This document shows, piece by piece, positions 52,711-63,524 of a stretch of 64,000 nucleotides of DNA. Under the pieces are notes generated by a model that did not search any database, had not been told where the DNA came from, and was given only the letters and a program-made list of their open reading frames with translations. Every line of letters begins with the position of its first letter. Position 1 is the first letter of the stretch. A program made the position numbers and the translations under genes. This DNA is from Xanthocytophaga flava (GTDB lineage: Bacteria; Bacteroidota; Bacteroidia; Cytophagales; 172606-1), in contig NZ_JASJOR010000014.1 of assembly GCF_030068545.1 (NCBI RefSeq), forward strand, positions 172,810 to 236,809, read 5' to 3'.

Positions 52711-55700
52711 CTAACGTTGTGTTATTTGTATGATTTTGCCTTTCTCATTTATCGCATTTACCTCAGTCACCTTAATCCAGTCAGAAGAGGGTTCGTTTAA
52801 ATTTGACCAGTTGGCAAAATCAAAAACAATCTGGGTTCCTGACCTTTTCCATATATAACTTTTGTGCGGAGCAGGCACCCCATTCCAACTTTTCCACGTT
52901 GTTGCAGTTATTTCAGGATAAATAGTTTCACTTCCACTGCTAACAGCTTGTATGGTTTGTATAACCGGGGAATAGATATTATTGATACTGGCATCATATT
53001 TTTCCCAGTAATAGAAATAATAAGAATCGGCTTTACTTGGGGACACAGTATTTCCAGTCTTAGAATCATAATCCAAGACCGTTGTCTGGCTCACTTGTCC
53101 TTTATCATTGTACCGTTGAGTTGTGATTGTTTCTATTCCATCAACAATACTACTTGTAAGTGTTGGTCTGATATAATAGGCAACATCTACTTTTGAACCA
53201 TTAGTATTCCTTAATATGTTTTTATAAGTTGTATAGGTAGTTTTTTGGATAGAAACTTGATTTCCATTATTATCAAAATGGACTATCTGGTATGGAAGTC
53301 CAGACCATAGTAAGTCAGTCTGAGTGATGCCTAATTCTGTTGCAGATAAACCATTATAAAAATAATGGGTACTATATCCAAAAGGTCTGACTGCTATTGA
53401 ATTGCTACCCGGAATAATATTAACCTTATTATATTGAGCAATAGTCCCATTTACATCTAGAGTAGCAGAGTTAAAATCATACTCAAAACTTGTATACCTA
53501 TATTGTGTACCATCATATTCAGTAATCATAGTTACAGGATAATCACTTTGAAGGCCTGTAATATCATCATTTATGAAGCGGTTAAGCTGTAATGAGGTTG
53601 CATTCTCTGGCTCAGAAAAACTACTTGGATATGTAATAATTGTCTGGCTAGAGAAACCATTACTGATAAATTTGCGATATGAATAGACTAAATTAGCATT
53701 AGGTATTGTATAAGGAGCAAGAGCCTGACCATTTTTCATAGCTCTTAATTCTATTACTCTAAATGGATAAGAAGCTGCTAACACATACAGTCTCGGATAT
53801 GCACTTAAACATATAACTGGAGTAGAAGCATTAGAATAAGTAAGATTTTTCACCCAGGTACCATTTGACTGCTTATAATAAAATCCATTTCCTGAGAAAT
53901 AAGAGTCAATACCTGCGTGAGCTAAATCACGTCCTTGATCTGCTCCACTCATAATAATATCAGAGTTCCAGACAAGATTATTTGGATCAAATACCTTAAG
54001 TCCTCCCTTATAATTAGTGGAGGCTGGGACATATTCAATTGGCCGAACAACATAATCTTCTCCATAAGAAAAATAAAACCCATATGGACTGTTATGTGTT
54101 GAACTAATAGAAGCACTATACCATTTATTTCCATCAAAACGGATTATTCTCCCATCAATACCAATCATGCTGTTGTTAATCATATACACGGGACGTGTAT
54201 CAGTAACTGAGCCGATTAGATCATTATTGTCTTTGTCTTTCTTATCTAAATAAAAGTTAGCATAACTTTCGTCCCATCGGTATACCCATTCAGAGTTATT
54301 AGCAAGCATCGCTAACGCCATTGTATTTGAAGAATACCAATAACTCGCACCTTTTTGAGTTTCAAGACTAAAGGAAGCGTCAGTAAGAGTTTTGAAATTC
54401 CATATTTTATCTTCACTTAAATAAGCAAACTGTACTCTATCTGGGTTTGCTAACTCCATAGGAGGATCTCCAATATTATGAGTTATGTAGTAATTACCAT
54501 TGGCAGTATAGTAACAAGTAGAAGTACCAGAAGTGGGATCAGACTCACCACCTTGCCAGCTATCTCCCAAAAATGTATAAAGCAAAGTTGCATTCCTTCC
54601 TGCGACAGTAGTATGGGCAAGTAAAAAATTATCACCAGGGATAAATCTGTTTAATGCTATTCCTGAATAGTTCAGCCAGTTGCCCCGATTAGAGAGATCT
54701 TTGTAATATATTGTAATTTTCCCCCCTGTTTCTACGGCAAAATAGTTTTTTTGTACAGCTATCTCTAAACCTTGATTTGTAGTAGAATAATCTTTTGTAA
54801 AGTCGTCTCCTTCTAGAGTAACACCAGGTGCATCCATCAAAAATTGTTCCTTCCACTCACCTACCCACTGATAAACAAACAATTTTACTGGCCTTGAACC
54901 AGCATCATGGTTAGTTCCATTTAGCTGTCTCCATGAAACTATTACATAGTCTTCTCCAATCCATGTCTTTGCTTCTGCATACCCGCTAGGAGCTGTAATT
55001 GTTTTCTGTCGGTTAGACCTAGTCAATAGATTTTGCTCAGTTTTATACGTATAGGTAACTGTTCCTTTTGTTGGATAAGTGATGGTCTGTAAAAAACCAT
55101 TTACTGCACCACTAGTATAATAGCTAAATTGCATCCCAGGAAGACTATTGCCAACTGTGTTCTTCTGAACAATAGAGGTTAAAAGCATCTTTGCTGTTGA
55201 GGTTCCATTATTAAGAACGCCATAACCAAACACAAAGGAAATAAATTTGCTTCCTGTTTCATTTAATACATCAATATGATCCAGATATTGTTTTTCATAA
55301 AGCTCCTGATAGGCATCAGGCTCAACTTTCTCAGTGTGTGGTTCCGTATAAAATTGTGTTGCTTTGTCACTGTAAAAGAATTCGATCTTCTTACCTTCTG
55401 CATTCACAATCCGTTTTAGATAAGAAGCTTCTGTATGTTTTTGTCCAGACTGACTACCCACAAATTGCTCTATGTTTGAGTATTCAAATGTTATTTTTTG
55501 ATTCCATAAATTATTAATCTCAGAAAGATTCCATGCAAATGCCATTTGGCTTTGCCCTATAACCTGAGCACTATTTCCGATCCAATTTCCCCATTTAACT
55601 ACCCATTGTATGGTTTGCCGTGTTGAGTTCTTATCACCATAAACATAACGAGTTCCATTTTCACGAATTATTTCCCAACGTTCTAACGCTGGATAATATT

Positions 55701-56184
55701 TGATTTTCCAAAGTTGATACACTTTAGTCTGATAAGCATTAAAATTGCCTTGTGCATCAGAACCAGAGACTGTTCTGATCAATCGATAGGAGGTACCAGC
55801 CTCCATGAGAAATAACTCATCATCATCTTTAGCTCCTGTCATCTTATGATCTGCTATGATTTTGGGTATATCCATCGACCATCCTAATCCTAAAATACCA
55901 GTAGGCGATTCTAAATTCCAGGTATTTACTTGACGTTGAACATTTGAACTATAAGAGATTGACAAATTCACATCTAAGCCATTATCTCCTGGCAATGAAA
56001 TTAAATTTAAAGGCAATGCTACATCTCCCGTAAATAGATTCACTGTATTTGTAGCAGCTCCATCCTTACCAGGATTTGAAGTAAATGTCTTAACTGTAGG
56101 AGAAGTTGTAGATATATCCTGTGCCTGACTATAGAATACAATAAGCCATGCAAAAAAACTAATAAGTTGAAGACGGGGTCTCAT
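52711..56184 (-). CDS. Large secreted SpvB/Tc-toxin-like protein
   Basis: 1157 residues. The signal peptide ends VFYSQAQ. The N-terminal third (about 30-430) resembles the SpvB/TcdB N-terminal region: AATNTVNLFTGDVALPLNLI, LDVNLSISYSSNVQRQVNTW and GILGLGWSMDIPKII. The middle carries beta-propeller-like strands and the end has YD-like motifs (TTYTTYKNILRNTNGSKVDV). No catalytic C-terminal domain is evident, unlike real SpvB. It lies 31 bp after the lipoprotein gene and belongs to the RHS block. It could be a structural or carrier protein. Confidence 0.75.
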   Translation of the reverse strand: MRPRLQLISFFAWLIVFYSQAQDISTTSPTVKTFTSNPGKDGAATNTVNLFTGDVALPLNLISLPGDNGLDVNLSISYSSNVQRQVNTWNLESPTGILGLGWSMDIPKIIADHKMTGAKDDDELFLMEAGTSYRLIRTVSGSDAQGNFNAYQTKVYQLWKIKYYPALERWEIIRENGTRYVYGDKNSTRQTIQWVVKWGNWIGNSAQVIGQSQMAFAWNLSEINNLWNQKITFEYSNIEQFVGSQSGQKHTEASYLKRIVNAEGKKIEFFYSDKATQFYTEPHTEKVEPDAYQELYEKQYLDHIDVLNETGSKFISFVFGYGVLNNGTSTAKMLLTSIVQKNTVGNSLPGMQFSYYTSGAVNGFLQTITYPTKGTVTYTYKTEQNLLTRSNRQKTITAPSGYAEAKTWIGEDYVIVSWRQLNGTNHDAGSRPVKLFVYQWVGEWKEQFLMDAPGVTLEGDDFTKDYSTTNQGLEIAVQKNYFAVETGGKITIYYKDLSNRGNWLNYSGIALNRFIPGDNFLLAHTTVAGRNATLLYTFLGDSWQGGESDPTSGTSTCYYTANGNYYITHNIGDPPMELANPDRVQFAYLSEDKIWNFKTLTDASFSLETQKGASYWYSSNTMALAMLANNSEWVYRWDESYANFYLDKKDKDNNDLIGSVTDTRPVYMINNSMIGIDGRIIRFDGNKWYSASISSTHNSPYGFYFSYGEDYVVRPIEYVPASTNYKGGLKVFDPNNLVWNSDIIMSGADQGRDLAHAGIDSYFSGNGFYYKQSNGTWVKNLTYSNASTPVICLSAYPRLYVLAASYPFRVIELRAMKNGQALAPYTIPNANLVYSYRKFISNGFSSQTIITYPSSFSEPENATSLQLNRFINDDITGLQSDYPVTMITEYDGTQYRYTSFEYDFNSATLDVNGTIAQYNKVNIIPGSNSIAVRPFGYSTHYFYNGLSATELGITQTDLLWSGLPYQIVHFDNNGNQVSIQKTTYTTYKNILRNTNGSKVDVAYYIRPTLTSSIVDGIETITTQRYNDKGQVSQTTVLDYDSKTGNTVSPSKADSYYFYYWEKYDASINNIYSPVIQTIQAVSSGSETIYPEITATTWKSWNGVPAPHKSYIWKRSGTQIVFDFANWSNLNEPSSDWIKVTEVNAINEKGKIIQITQR

Positions 56185-56215
56185 ATATTCAATAATATGT
56201 AGAAAATTAAGTCAA

Positions 56216-56851
56216 TTATTTAATAATAGCCAGATTGAAAGTGTCTGAAAGAATAACGGGTTGTATAAAAGTATATCCATTATAACCATCTGGCATGTGA
56301 GATCTTTTTATTAACGAAGATTCTGAGCTGGTAATAACAATTTTATATTGACCGTTCATGCTTTGTAAGCCAGTTACTCCCATCTTAATCTGAAGTTGTT
56401 GTCCTTTTCTTAAAAAAAGTAAGGAGGATGCCAATAGACGGTTTTGTATAGAAGATCGATCTCTTTCTGCCATTATTCCTGGCATTTCTTCAATCATTGT
56501 AATTCCTAACTTCTCATTCTTATTCATTGTATTTAGATAGGTAGTATCATAGGTTGAAAGAAAACCATCAGGAAGAGCATGACCAAAGTTGTTCAAATAA
56601 TCGTATCTCTGTGGTATTCCATCTTTACCCACTTGATATATTTTAAAATCAGGCTTGGGAACAATAATATCCTTGCCAGACATATTTTTGATTAAGCCAG
56701 ATAGAATCAGTCCGCTGTTGTAAGCTGGATGAGTTTTTATCTTTACTATATCTATCCCTAGCTTAACCTCTATCACATTATCTGGTGAAGCGTTTTTAGT
56801 CTTACAGGAGATCTGTAAGACTGTTAGTAAAAATAATATTATATATTTCAT
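56216..56851 (-). CDS. Lipoprotein next to the RHS toxin, candidate immunity protein
   Basis: 211 residues. A lipobox ends LQISC (Cys16). The body is beta-rich with an Ig-like look (VEVKLGIDIVKIKTHPAYNS, QLQIKMGVTGLQSMNGQYKIVI). Its start lies 3 bp after the stop of the RHS gene, so the two are tightly coupled. A membrane-anchored periplasmic protein directly downstream of a polymorphic toxin with a peptidase end is where an immunity gene would be expected. The family itself is not recognised. Confidence 0.55.
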   Translation of the reverse strand: MKYIILFLLTVLQISCKTKNASPDNVIEVKLGIDIVKIKTHPAYNSGLILSGLIKNMSGKDIIVPKPDFKIYQVGKDGIPQRYDYLNNFGHALPDGFLSTYDTTYLNTMNKNEKLGITMIEEMPGIMAERDRSSIQNRLLASSLLFLRKGQQLQIKMGVTGLQSMNGQYKIVITSSESSLIKRSHMPDGYNGYTFIQPVILSDTFNLAIIK

Positions 56852-56854
56852 GAT

Positions 56855-59800
56855 TTAAGGAGTGAAAACTGTGGTCATTCTACTTTTAAAAACGTCTGGA
56901 ACAGTCATATTATATTGATTTAGCTGTAATATAGGTGCATAATCATTATATATTCCATACCATTTATTTTCAGCCGCAGCTCTTAAAGTCCACTCATACG
57001 CTGCTCTTTCAGTCATATCATCATAATTATCATAATAACCATCACCTTTCTTATATAGAATTGGTAATCTGTCAAATGCATGCTGTGCATGGGTATATTC
57101 ATGTCCGACTGTTATAAAAAGCTGTTTTTCTGAAACAAAAGCCGCTTTAGATATATATATATTACCTCCTATTTGACCATGTTTCCAAACACGGGCCATT
57201 GTTGCTCCTAATATTTTTTTGTCAGGCTTATCTGGATTTAACCATGATCCATCATTATCAGGGTGCATCTTATATTTTGCAGGCATATATTTCATAGTCA
57301 AAGATCCTCTTCCATTTTCGAACTGTTTTTTAGCAAAGGCTTTTAAGCTAGCCTCATCATATTTCACAGGCTTATCCCCAACTCCTGTTCCACTGAGAGA
57401 AAGGCTTTCAATCTCTTCAGCCGTAAAGTCGTGAATTGGACGTTGGCCTGTCATAAAATCCCCACCTAATTTTACAGCTTCAATGCCTCCTCTTATTCCT
57501 CCCATTATGCCTCCTGTTATTCCTCCTATTAAAGCACCTCTGCCTATGTTGGTACCATCAAGTGCTGCACTTGCTCCCCCTAATACAGCACCAGTTCCTG
57601 CACCATACGCAAATCCTGGCAAAAACCCTATTGGGGCAAAGTAACTGGCTACTCCTGAAGCAGCTCCAATAACCAATCCTTTTCCAATTCCAGCCAATAC
57701 ATTTTTTCCCTCCATATCTGCTTTTATACCTCCTAGTGAACCACCAATGATTGCACCTGCGATAATAAAAGGACAGATAGGACAATTACCATCCGGATCA
57801 ATCGTAGAAACAGGATTGTTCAACATTGCGGCATAAGGCGAATACACCTCCTGTCCTGCTTCACTAGCCATTGCATCATTTACATGCCATCTCCCTAATT
57901 GAGGATCATAATAGCGAGCACCAAAATCCATCCAATAAAGACCTATATCATCAATGAGTTCTTTTCCCTGAAATTTGAAGTCCATTTCCGGATTATCTCT
58001 CTTCTCGATTCCTGCCAATTCTACTCCAAACGGATCATAATGTGTTTCCTGAGAAATCATACTTTGTTGTACGATTAACTCTACATCATCAAACCAAACA
58101 GGCTTATCAGACTCATTAGCAACCAGAATTTGAAAATATCCATTTGTTTCTGCGACATAACTCATCTCCTGATATTCCCAGCTGTTAGCAGCTGCACTAG
58201 TAATATATTGGCGCTTGCTCTGAATGACTTCAGATTCTGACGTTTGCAATATATATTCTAAGTAAGCTTTAGGAATTGTATTCTGTACACTATTAATGGC
58301 CAGTGGCGTTATGGCTAATCCTAAACTCAGAAGTGGAGGTTTATTACCTGTTTCTGTGGGCTGAGACCCTAAACCATTGACATAGGTCACCAGAGAAATA
58401 GCATTATTACTAGTAGGAGAAGAAGTATATTTTGCTTTCGCACGCACTGTAATTTTATCTCCTTTCCCCACTTTAATTGTTTTCCAAGGTCCAAGTGGAT
58501 TAACAGTTGTCAGCTTGGCCGAATAACTCCCTGAAAAAGCTTGCTCATTATTGCGGATAGGAGTTGATGCATTGCTCCACGCTGGAGCAGATTCGGTTTC
58601 CATTGAAGCTAAATAAGAAACGTTTTCTCCCGGTCGGAATGCAACACGTAGACTACCTAAGTGATCTGTATAAAAATACTCATATGTCCAGGTTGATTTA
58701 CCAGTAACTTGTGGTGAGAGGACCCGCCCTTCCTCATGTGGGAGATACTGAATCACATTATTTTCATAAACGACACCTCCCTTGTAGTCAGTAATTTTTA
58801 CATCTGATCCGTCAATTGTTATTTTGGATGATTTTTTTTCCCCACTATAGAGATATGAGTTAAATAAATAGTTATTGTAATACTCACCATTTAATTCATG
58901 CTCTTCTCCTGTTACATACACAGGTCTATCATCATCATCGTATCCAATTGCATAAATTTCACTGTTTAGATTTGCTTTTAATCTACCAGCTTCATCATAG
59001 CTGTACTCTGTTGGATTAATGGTTGACTTACTTTTTTCCCTGAAATCTCTGGCAAGCGAAGGACTTGCAGAGTTATTATCATCCACCGCTTTGAGCGCGT
59101 TTCCCTGATATGTAAAAGTAAGTAAATCTACATATCCATAGGTGTCATTTCCATTGGGAGTACGACTAATTAAATTCTTTCGAGCCAAATCTAAAAGATT
59201 ACCATTATCAGTATACCCACTTGTCCACAAACTATAATCTTCACCTGAAACACTACTTGAATAGGTTGCATCTGTTAGTCTGGTAAGACCATCATAAGTA
59301 TAATTATAGGTGCGACTGATATTCGCAGGTGAACGTCCATCGGTAGCTGTTCGCCAGGTTTGCTTTCCGATGGCTCCATTATACATGGGTTTTGGGGCTG
59401 TTTCATAATCGAGTTGCATACCAAAAAGATCACTTGCATCAGTAAGTGCAGCATCATTGATGCTTTGAAGCCAGCCTTTGATGTTATAAGTATATTCTAT
59501 AGTTTGTAAGTTGTTACCTATTACTTTTTGTACCATCTCACCCACTGCATTGTAATTATAGGTTACCAATTTTTGTTCAGGTTCAGCATTCACCTGCATA
59601 TAAATATCTTTGGATCTTCCTGCATGGTCATATGTGTAACGCTTAAAAAATGCGTGTGACCCTCCATTATGATATTGTGCCTTTTTTACAATTTTTCCTT
59701 CAAAATCATACTGTATAAAATATAATTCTTCTTTATCAGTTAACGAATTTGAGAGACGACTACTCATTTGGATAAGTCTACCGTTATTATCATAAAACAT

Positions 59801-61273
59801 ACTCTCAAGCTGATAAGCAGTATTATCATATGCAGCATACTTGTTTAAGATCAGTTTACTGCCTGTCTTCTTATTTCTAGCAGATCCATAAATTAATGTA
59901 AAGTCTGAAGGGAGCGCAACTGCTCCTGTTGGAGCACTGGTTGCAAAAGCAACTTCTCCATTGTTAATCTCAAATTCTATTCCATTATAATTGTAATCGT
60001 AATCATCATAGTAATGGATGCATCCAATAAAATTACTCTCATCTGCTGTGCGTATAGTAGGCATAACTGGAAAAGCCTGATTGGTATATCCATGTAAAAG
60101 GCTAAAGTTTGCATTAGAACGATACTCAAAAGGTTTTAAAGCTGGATTACTAACATAATAATTATCTATAAACTGCTGCATTCCTACCTGTGACATAGCT
60201 GAACTATGAGTATAACGACCTAATAAAATCTGTCTACCCTGCTGATCATATTTAATAAATGACCATCTTTTTTGTATTCGCTCAGTAGCATCTTGTGTAA
60301 GAATTATTCTGTCAAGTGGATCATAAACAAAATAAGTAACACCACTTGTGGAAGAAGATCCGCTAACAGGAACGGATTTTTCTAGTAAACGGAAGCGGGA
60401 ATCATATATATTAGCAAACACCCACTTTCTGCAAAATGCATCTTGATAAGAGAATGTATAATTTATTGTTGCTAGATTGGCAATTGCTTCAGGTGGTAAG
60501 GTAAACCATAAATTACCTATCTGGTCATATACATAGTAGGTTATTAGATACGAAGATTCACTCCCTTTGACTCGTTGCTCTTTTATGCAAATTAACTTGC
60601 CTTCTTTATCTGTATATTTTATCGATTTCAGACCTTGTACATTTGTTGTCTGAGTAACAGAAAGTTCACCTGCATCATAGAAGGCATTCCCATCTGCTAC
60701 ATGATAGGTTGTCCCATTAGAATAGATATATTTCCATTTTCGTATCTCACTTACAGTATTTTTACTATAACTTATCTTAGTTGTTTTAGGATCAGTCCCA
60801 CCTAGCTGCCATGCAGTCCCTACCGAGCCCTGTTCCAGTACTCTAGATAAAGGTGATAACTCAAAGCGAGTTTCTAAATATGCTTTATTATCTGATTTTA
60901 ATGATTGATAAAATGCAGGTTGACTACTGGATGCATCCGCTTTGAAACTACCGTCAGCAGTAGTTGATGTATAGGGCATATATTGGAATTGTTCTCTACC
61001 AATCAAGTCATATATAAAGTATTTAACCTCATCTGTCTTTGTAGGAGAACTCTGCCAGCTTACCTTCTGAGCAGGCCTTCCTAAATCATTTGTGTAATTG
61101 AAACTAACACGTTTGCTTTCGACAGGTAGAGCATCTATTTGAGATCCATTTTTAACGCCGGAAACTCGTATATTCTCAACACGAGTATAATTCCGTACTT
61201 GTGCTTTCAATGAAGATAACATTATAAGTGCTACACTCAGCAAAGCAATCTTTAACTGGGAATAATTAATCAT
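56855..61273 (-). CDS. RHS-repeat polymorphic toxin with C-terminal HExxH peptidase
   Basis: The start at 61273 gives a standard signal peptide (MINYSQLKIALLSVALIMLS). The frame is open to 61342. A DUF6443-type N-terminus (YTNDLGRPAQKVSWQSSP, about 40-120) is followed by many YD repeats and the RHS core-associated motif GARYYDPQLGRWHVNDA, where RHS toxins change family. After it come a glycine-zipper transit region (AGAIIGGSLGG, GKGLVIGAASG) and a unique tip with the zinc-peptidase motif HEYTH (His1414, Glu1415, His1418 in the long frame) and a likely third ligand in MTERAAYEW. Secreted RHS toxins kill neighbours through this tip. The partner lipoprotein lies 3 bp downstream. Confidence 0.87.
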   Translation of the reverse strand: MINYSQLKIALLSVALIMLSSLKAQVRNYTRVENIRVSGVKNGSQIDALPVESKRVSFNYTNDLGRPAQKVSWQSSPTKTDEVKYFIYDLIGREQFQYMPYTSTTADGSFKADASSSQPAFYQSLKSDNKAYLETRFELSPLSRVLEQGSVGTAWQLGGTDPKTTKISYSKNTVSEIRKWKYIYSNGTTYHVADGNAFYDAGELSVTQTTNVQGLKSIKYTDKEGKLICIKEQRVKGSESSYLITYYVYDQIGNLWFTLPPEAIANLATINYTFSYQDAFCRKWVFANIYDSRFRLLEKSVPVSGSSSTSGVTYFVYDPLDRIILTQDATERIQKRWSFIKYDQQGRQILLGRYTHSSAMSQVGMQQFIDNYYVSNPALKPFEYRSNANFSLLHGYTNQAFPVMPTIRTADESNFIGCIHYYDDYDYNYNGIEFEINNGEVAFATSAPTGAVALPSDFTLIYGSARNKKTGSKLILNKYAAYDNTAYQLESMFYDNNGRLIQMSSRLSNSLTDKEELYFIQYDFEGKIVKKAQYHNGGSHAFFKRYTYDHAGRSKDIYMQVNAEPEQKLVTYNYNAVGEMVQKVIGNNLQTIEYTYNIKGWLQSINDAALTDASDLFGMQLDYETAPKPMYNGAIGKQTWRTATDGRSPANISRTYNYTYDGLTRLTDATYSSSVSGEDYSLWTSGYTDNGNLLDLARKNLISRTPNGNDTYGYVDLLTFTYQGNALKAVDDNNSASPSLARDFREKSKSTINPTEYSYDEAGRLKANLNSEIYAIGYDDDDRPVYVTGEEHELNGEYYNNYLFNSYLYSGEKKSSKITIDGSDVKITDYKGGVVYENNVIQYLPHEEGRVLSPQVTGKSTWTYEYFYTDHLGSLRVAFRPGENVSYLASMETESAPAWSNASTPIRNNEQAFSGSYSAKLTTVNPLGPWKTIKVGKGDKITVRAKAKYTSSPTSNNAISLVTYVNGLGSQPTETGNKPPLLSLGLAITPLAINSVQNTIPKAYLEYILQTSESEVIQSKRQYITSAAANSWEYQEMSYVAETNGYFQILVANESDKPVWFDDVELIVQQSMISQETHYDPFGVELAGIEKRDNPEMDFKFQGKELIDDIGLYWMDFGARYYDPQLGRWHVNDAMASEAGQEVYSPYAAMLNNPVSTIDPDGNCPICPFIIAGAIIGGSLGGIKADMEGKNVLAGIGKGLVIGAASGVASYFAPIGFLPGFAYGAGTGAVLGGASAALDGTNIGRGALIGGITGGIMGGIRGGIEAVKLGGDFMTGQRPIHDFTAEEIESLSLSGTGVGDKPVKYDEASLKAFAKKQFENGRGSLTMKYMPAKYKMHPDNDGSWLNPDKPDKKILGATMARVWKHGQIGGNIYISKAAFVSEKQLFITVGHEYTHAQHAFDRLPILYKKGDGYYDNYDDMTERAAYEWTLRAAAENKWYGIYNDYAPILQLNQYNMTVPDVFKSRMTTVFTP

Positions 61274-61376
61274 AAAATAGGTTGGATGGTAATAATATAA
61301 TCTGACGATATATAGATAAAGGAAAAAAGGCAGACGTTTCAAACTCTGAAACTAAGCAATTAAGCAGAAGATAAGA

Positions 61377-62159
61377 TTAGCTTTTGAATACATAAGTTAC
61401 CCGTTTTATAATATTTCCCTCCTGGTCTTTTATATACTGGAGACGGTTAAATTCATCATATTCATAGTAAATGGTTTTACCATTCGCATCGGTTTCAGAT
61501 GTTTTGCCTACAAGAGGGCTATAAGTATAAGTAATCATAGCTGCTATCTCAGGATGAAGTCGGACTTCATCCACATTTGCAGGTCCGGAAAGAGTAACAG
61601 ATCCAGTAGCTGAAAGTGAAACTATATGTTCATAAAAAGTATAATTACCCACATATGCATATCTTTTTTGTCTTATGATGCTTAGATTAGTGCCGCTAAT
61701 GGTAATAGTTGATATAGAAGAAGAACCAATTGTCCAGTAAGAAATGATATATCGTCCAGCAGGTAGATTACTTCGGGTTATAGCACCACTTGAAAGTGAA
61801 TAATAGTTATTGCCAGTTTTTCCAGGTACAAGTCCTGCTGTAGGCTTAATCACTGTACCACTATAATTCCAATACCCTTTATCATCGCTTTCGAAACTTG
61901 TAAATGCCACTTGGTCTAAAGTGGCATTAGCAACTTGAGCAATAAGTAAAGAGTTGTTATAACCATATATGGATGCATGTGGAGTTTGAAACCACTCTTG
62001 TTGTTTTGTTTGAGCTAATAGAGGTTTACTTATAGCTGACTTTTGGTTTAACTGAAAGCTAGAATCAATGTTACTTAATGAATTTGTAAAAGTATAAAAT
62101 GATAGAAAAGGAATAAATAGTAATGCTGACTTAAATTTAATGAAATTAATATTGAACAT
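61377..62159 (-). CDS. Secreted protein with carbohydrate-binding-like domain and RHS tail
   Basis: 260 residues. The signal peptide ends near TFTNS. Residues about 80-200 (VAFTSFESDDKGYWNYSGT, SNLPAGRYIISYWTIGSS, ATGSVTLSGPANVDEVRLHP) form a beta-sandwich of the CBM type. The last 45 (MITYTYSPLVGKTSETDANG, YYEYDEFNRLQYIKDQEGNI) are one and a half YD repeats. In Bacteroidota this is the end of giant RHS-family proteins, so the gene looks like the 3' part of a larger ancestor or a separate partner protein. It lies 104 bp upstream of the RHS toxin on the same strand. Confidence 0.75.
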   Translation of the reverse strand: MFNINFIKFKSALLFIPFLSFYTFTNSLSNIDSSFQLNQKSAISKPLLAQTKQQEWFQTPHASIYGYNNSLLIAQVANATLDQVAFTSFESDDKGYWNYSGTVIKPTAGLVPGKTGNNYYSLSSGAITRSNLPAGRYIISYWTIGSSSISTITISGTNLSIIRQKRYAYVGNYTFYEHIVSLSATGSVTLSGPANVDEVRLHPEIAAMITYTYSPLVGKTSETDANGKTIYYEYDEFNRLQYIKDQEGNIIKRVTYVFKS

Positions 62160-63524
62160 ATAATCAGAATTTGAGAGTGGTTGTTATATAATTTATCAAA
62201 ATAATTGGTATTTTTATTTTATTATTAAAAACTATAATTCATAGTATTGATACTGCATATTAGTTCATGCAAAGATACAAGTTATTTATATGTTAATATC
62301 AATTATTTATAAATATTTTACTAGAAAATTCTTGATTTTTATAACCTATTGATAGTCAATGCAAAAAACCTTAGTCATTGTTCATTTATGAAATATATTA
62401 TAAAAATACATTAAATTATTTAAATTAGTAATTAATATATTATGTAAGAAATAAAAATTTGGCACTAGTCAAAGTCTAGTTAAACTGCAGAAAATTAGAG
62501 TGTAATGGTTTGTTATTCATATATGCCATATAGATAGCTATGCACTTGTAAATTTTGCATGTTACTTCTTTGATATCAACTGATACTCAAATAGGCTTAT
62601 TATGGACTTTGTTTTGAGCAAGTCTCTTTTTCTTTTAAGAAGAATAGAATACTATTTATCTAATCTGGAAATATTTAAATAAGAGAGTTTTAATTCTATC
62701 ATTAAACTGATAATTACTCAACGTATGGGCAATTGAGAGTAGGTCAGTTTTAGGTTATTAAGATTTAAGAATCATGTAAGTAGAAAATCCAAGAATACAT
62801 AGTATAGTAATAAAGAAAGGGAAAGAATTCTGATAGGTTGAGTAATTTCATATATCTCTCTTCCAACTATCCATATTGATTACTAATTTTTAGCCCGATC
62901 ACTCCCACTTTCGAATGTTATCAAGTACACACAAATCAAAAAGCTTGTTACTTTTCAATTCCTGTTGGTTTCTTTTTGCTGAAGCTTTCCAAGAAACATA
63001 CTGATGATTGCAACTATTTTCTTTCAGGCAAATGGTTAAACTGTTTCATAGATATTGATCAAATAAATAGTCAATATAACTTATTTAATTACCGTAGAAT
63101 TTTTACATAAAATTATTTAGCGTTAATTAAATTCAACAAATCAAATTGAATCAGAATGTTAACACTCACTTTATACAATGAAAGACTTTCGACAAAATCT
63201 ATTCATTAACAATTCAATACAAACAATAGCTAATAAACAAAGTGCAGAATAGAAAGTGTTTAGTTTTAGGAATTATACAAGAGAGGAGTTAAGTTTTTAT
63301 CGATCTACATGCTGTTTATCATTTCTTTTTTAGTCCATCGGGGAATCGTTACATAGTAATAAGCATTAAATAATAGATAAGTTGTTTTTATGAAGAAGAA
63401 GGTTTATTTACAGATTGTTGAATAAACTTTGTTGGCTTATTGTACTCTACCCGAGGAAAACTAGCAATAGAAAACAAAAAGGTTGAAATTTGGAGCGACC
63501 AAGCCACCAAACCAACCTTTGAGG
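62160..63524. other. AT-rich intergenic region of 1.36 kb, no gene seen
   Basis: No open frame of meaningful length, RNA gene or strong inverted repeat was found. The sequence is very AT-rich, and its left part is presumably the promoter region of the RHS block. The right end must contain the left terminus of the IS4 element, which could not be fixed because the right terminus lies outside the window. Confidence 0.5.

Noticed and set aside
57558..57785. Minus-strand frame rich in Tyr, Arg and Cys
   Set aside because: It is a shadow of the glycine-zipper part of the RHS gene in another frame.
62160..63524. Possible small RNA or tRNA genes in the long AT-rich gap
   Set aside because: No cloverleaf, conserved TTCGAATC-type arm or strong stem with T-run could be found by eye.
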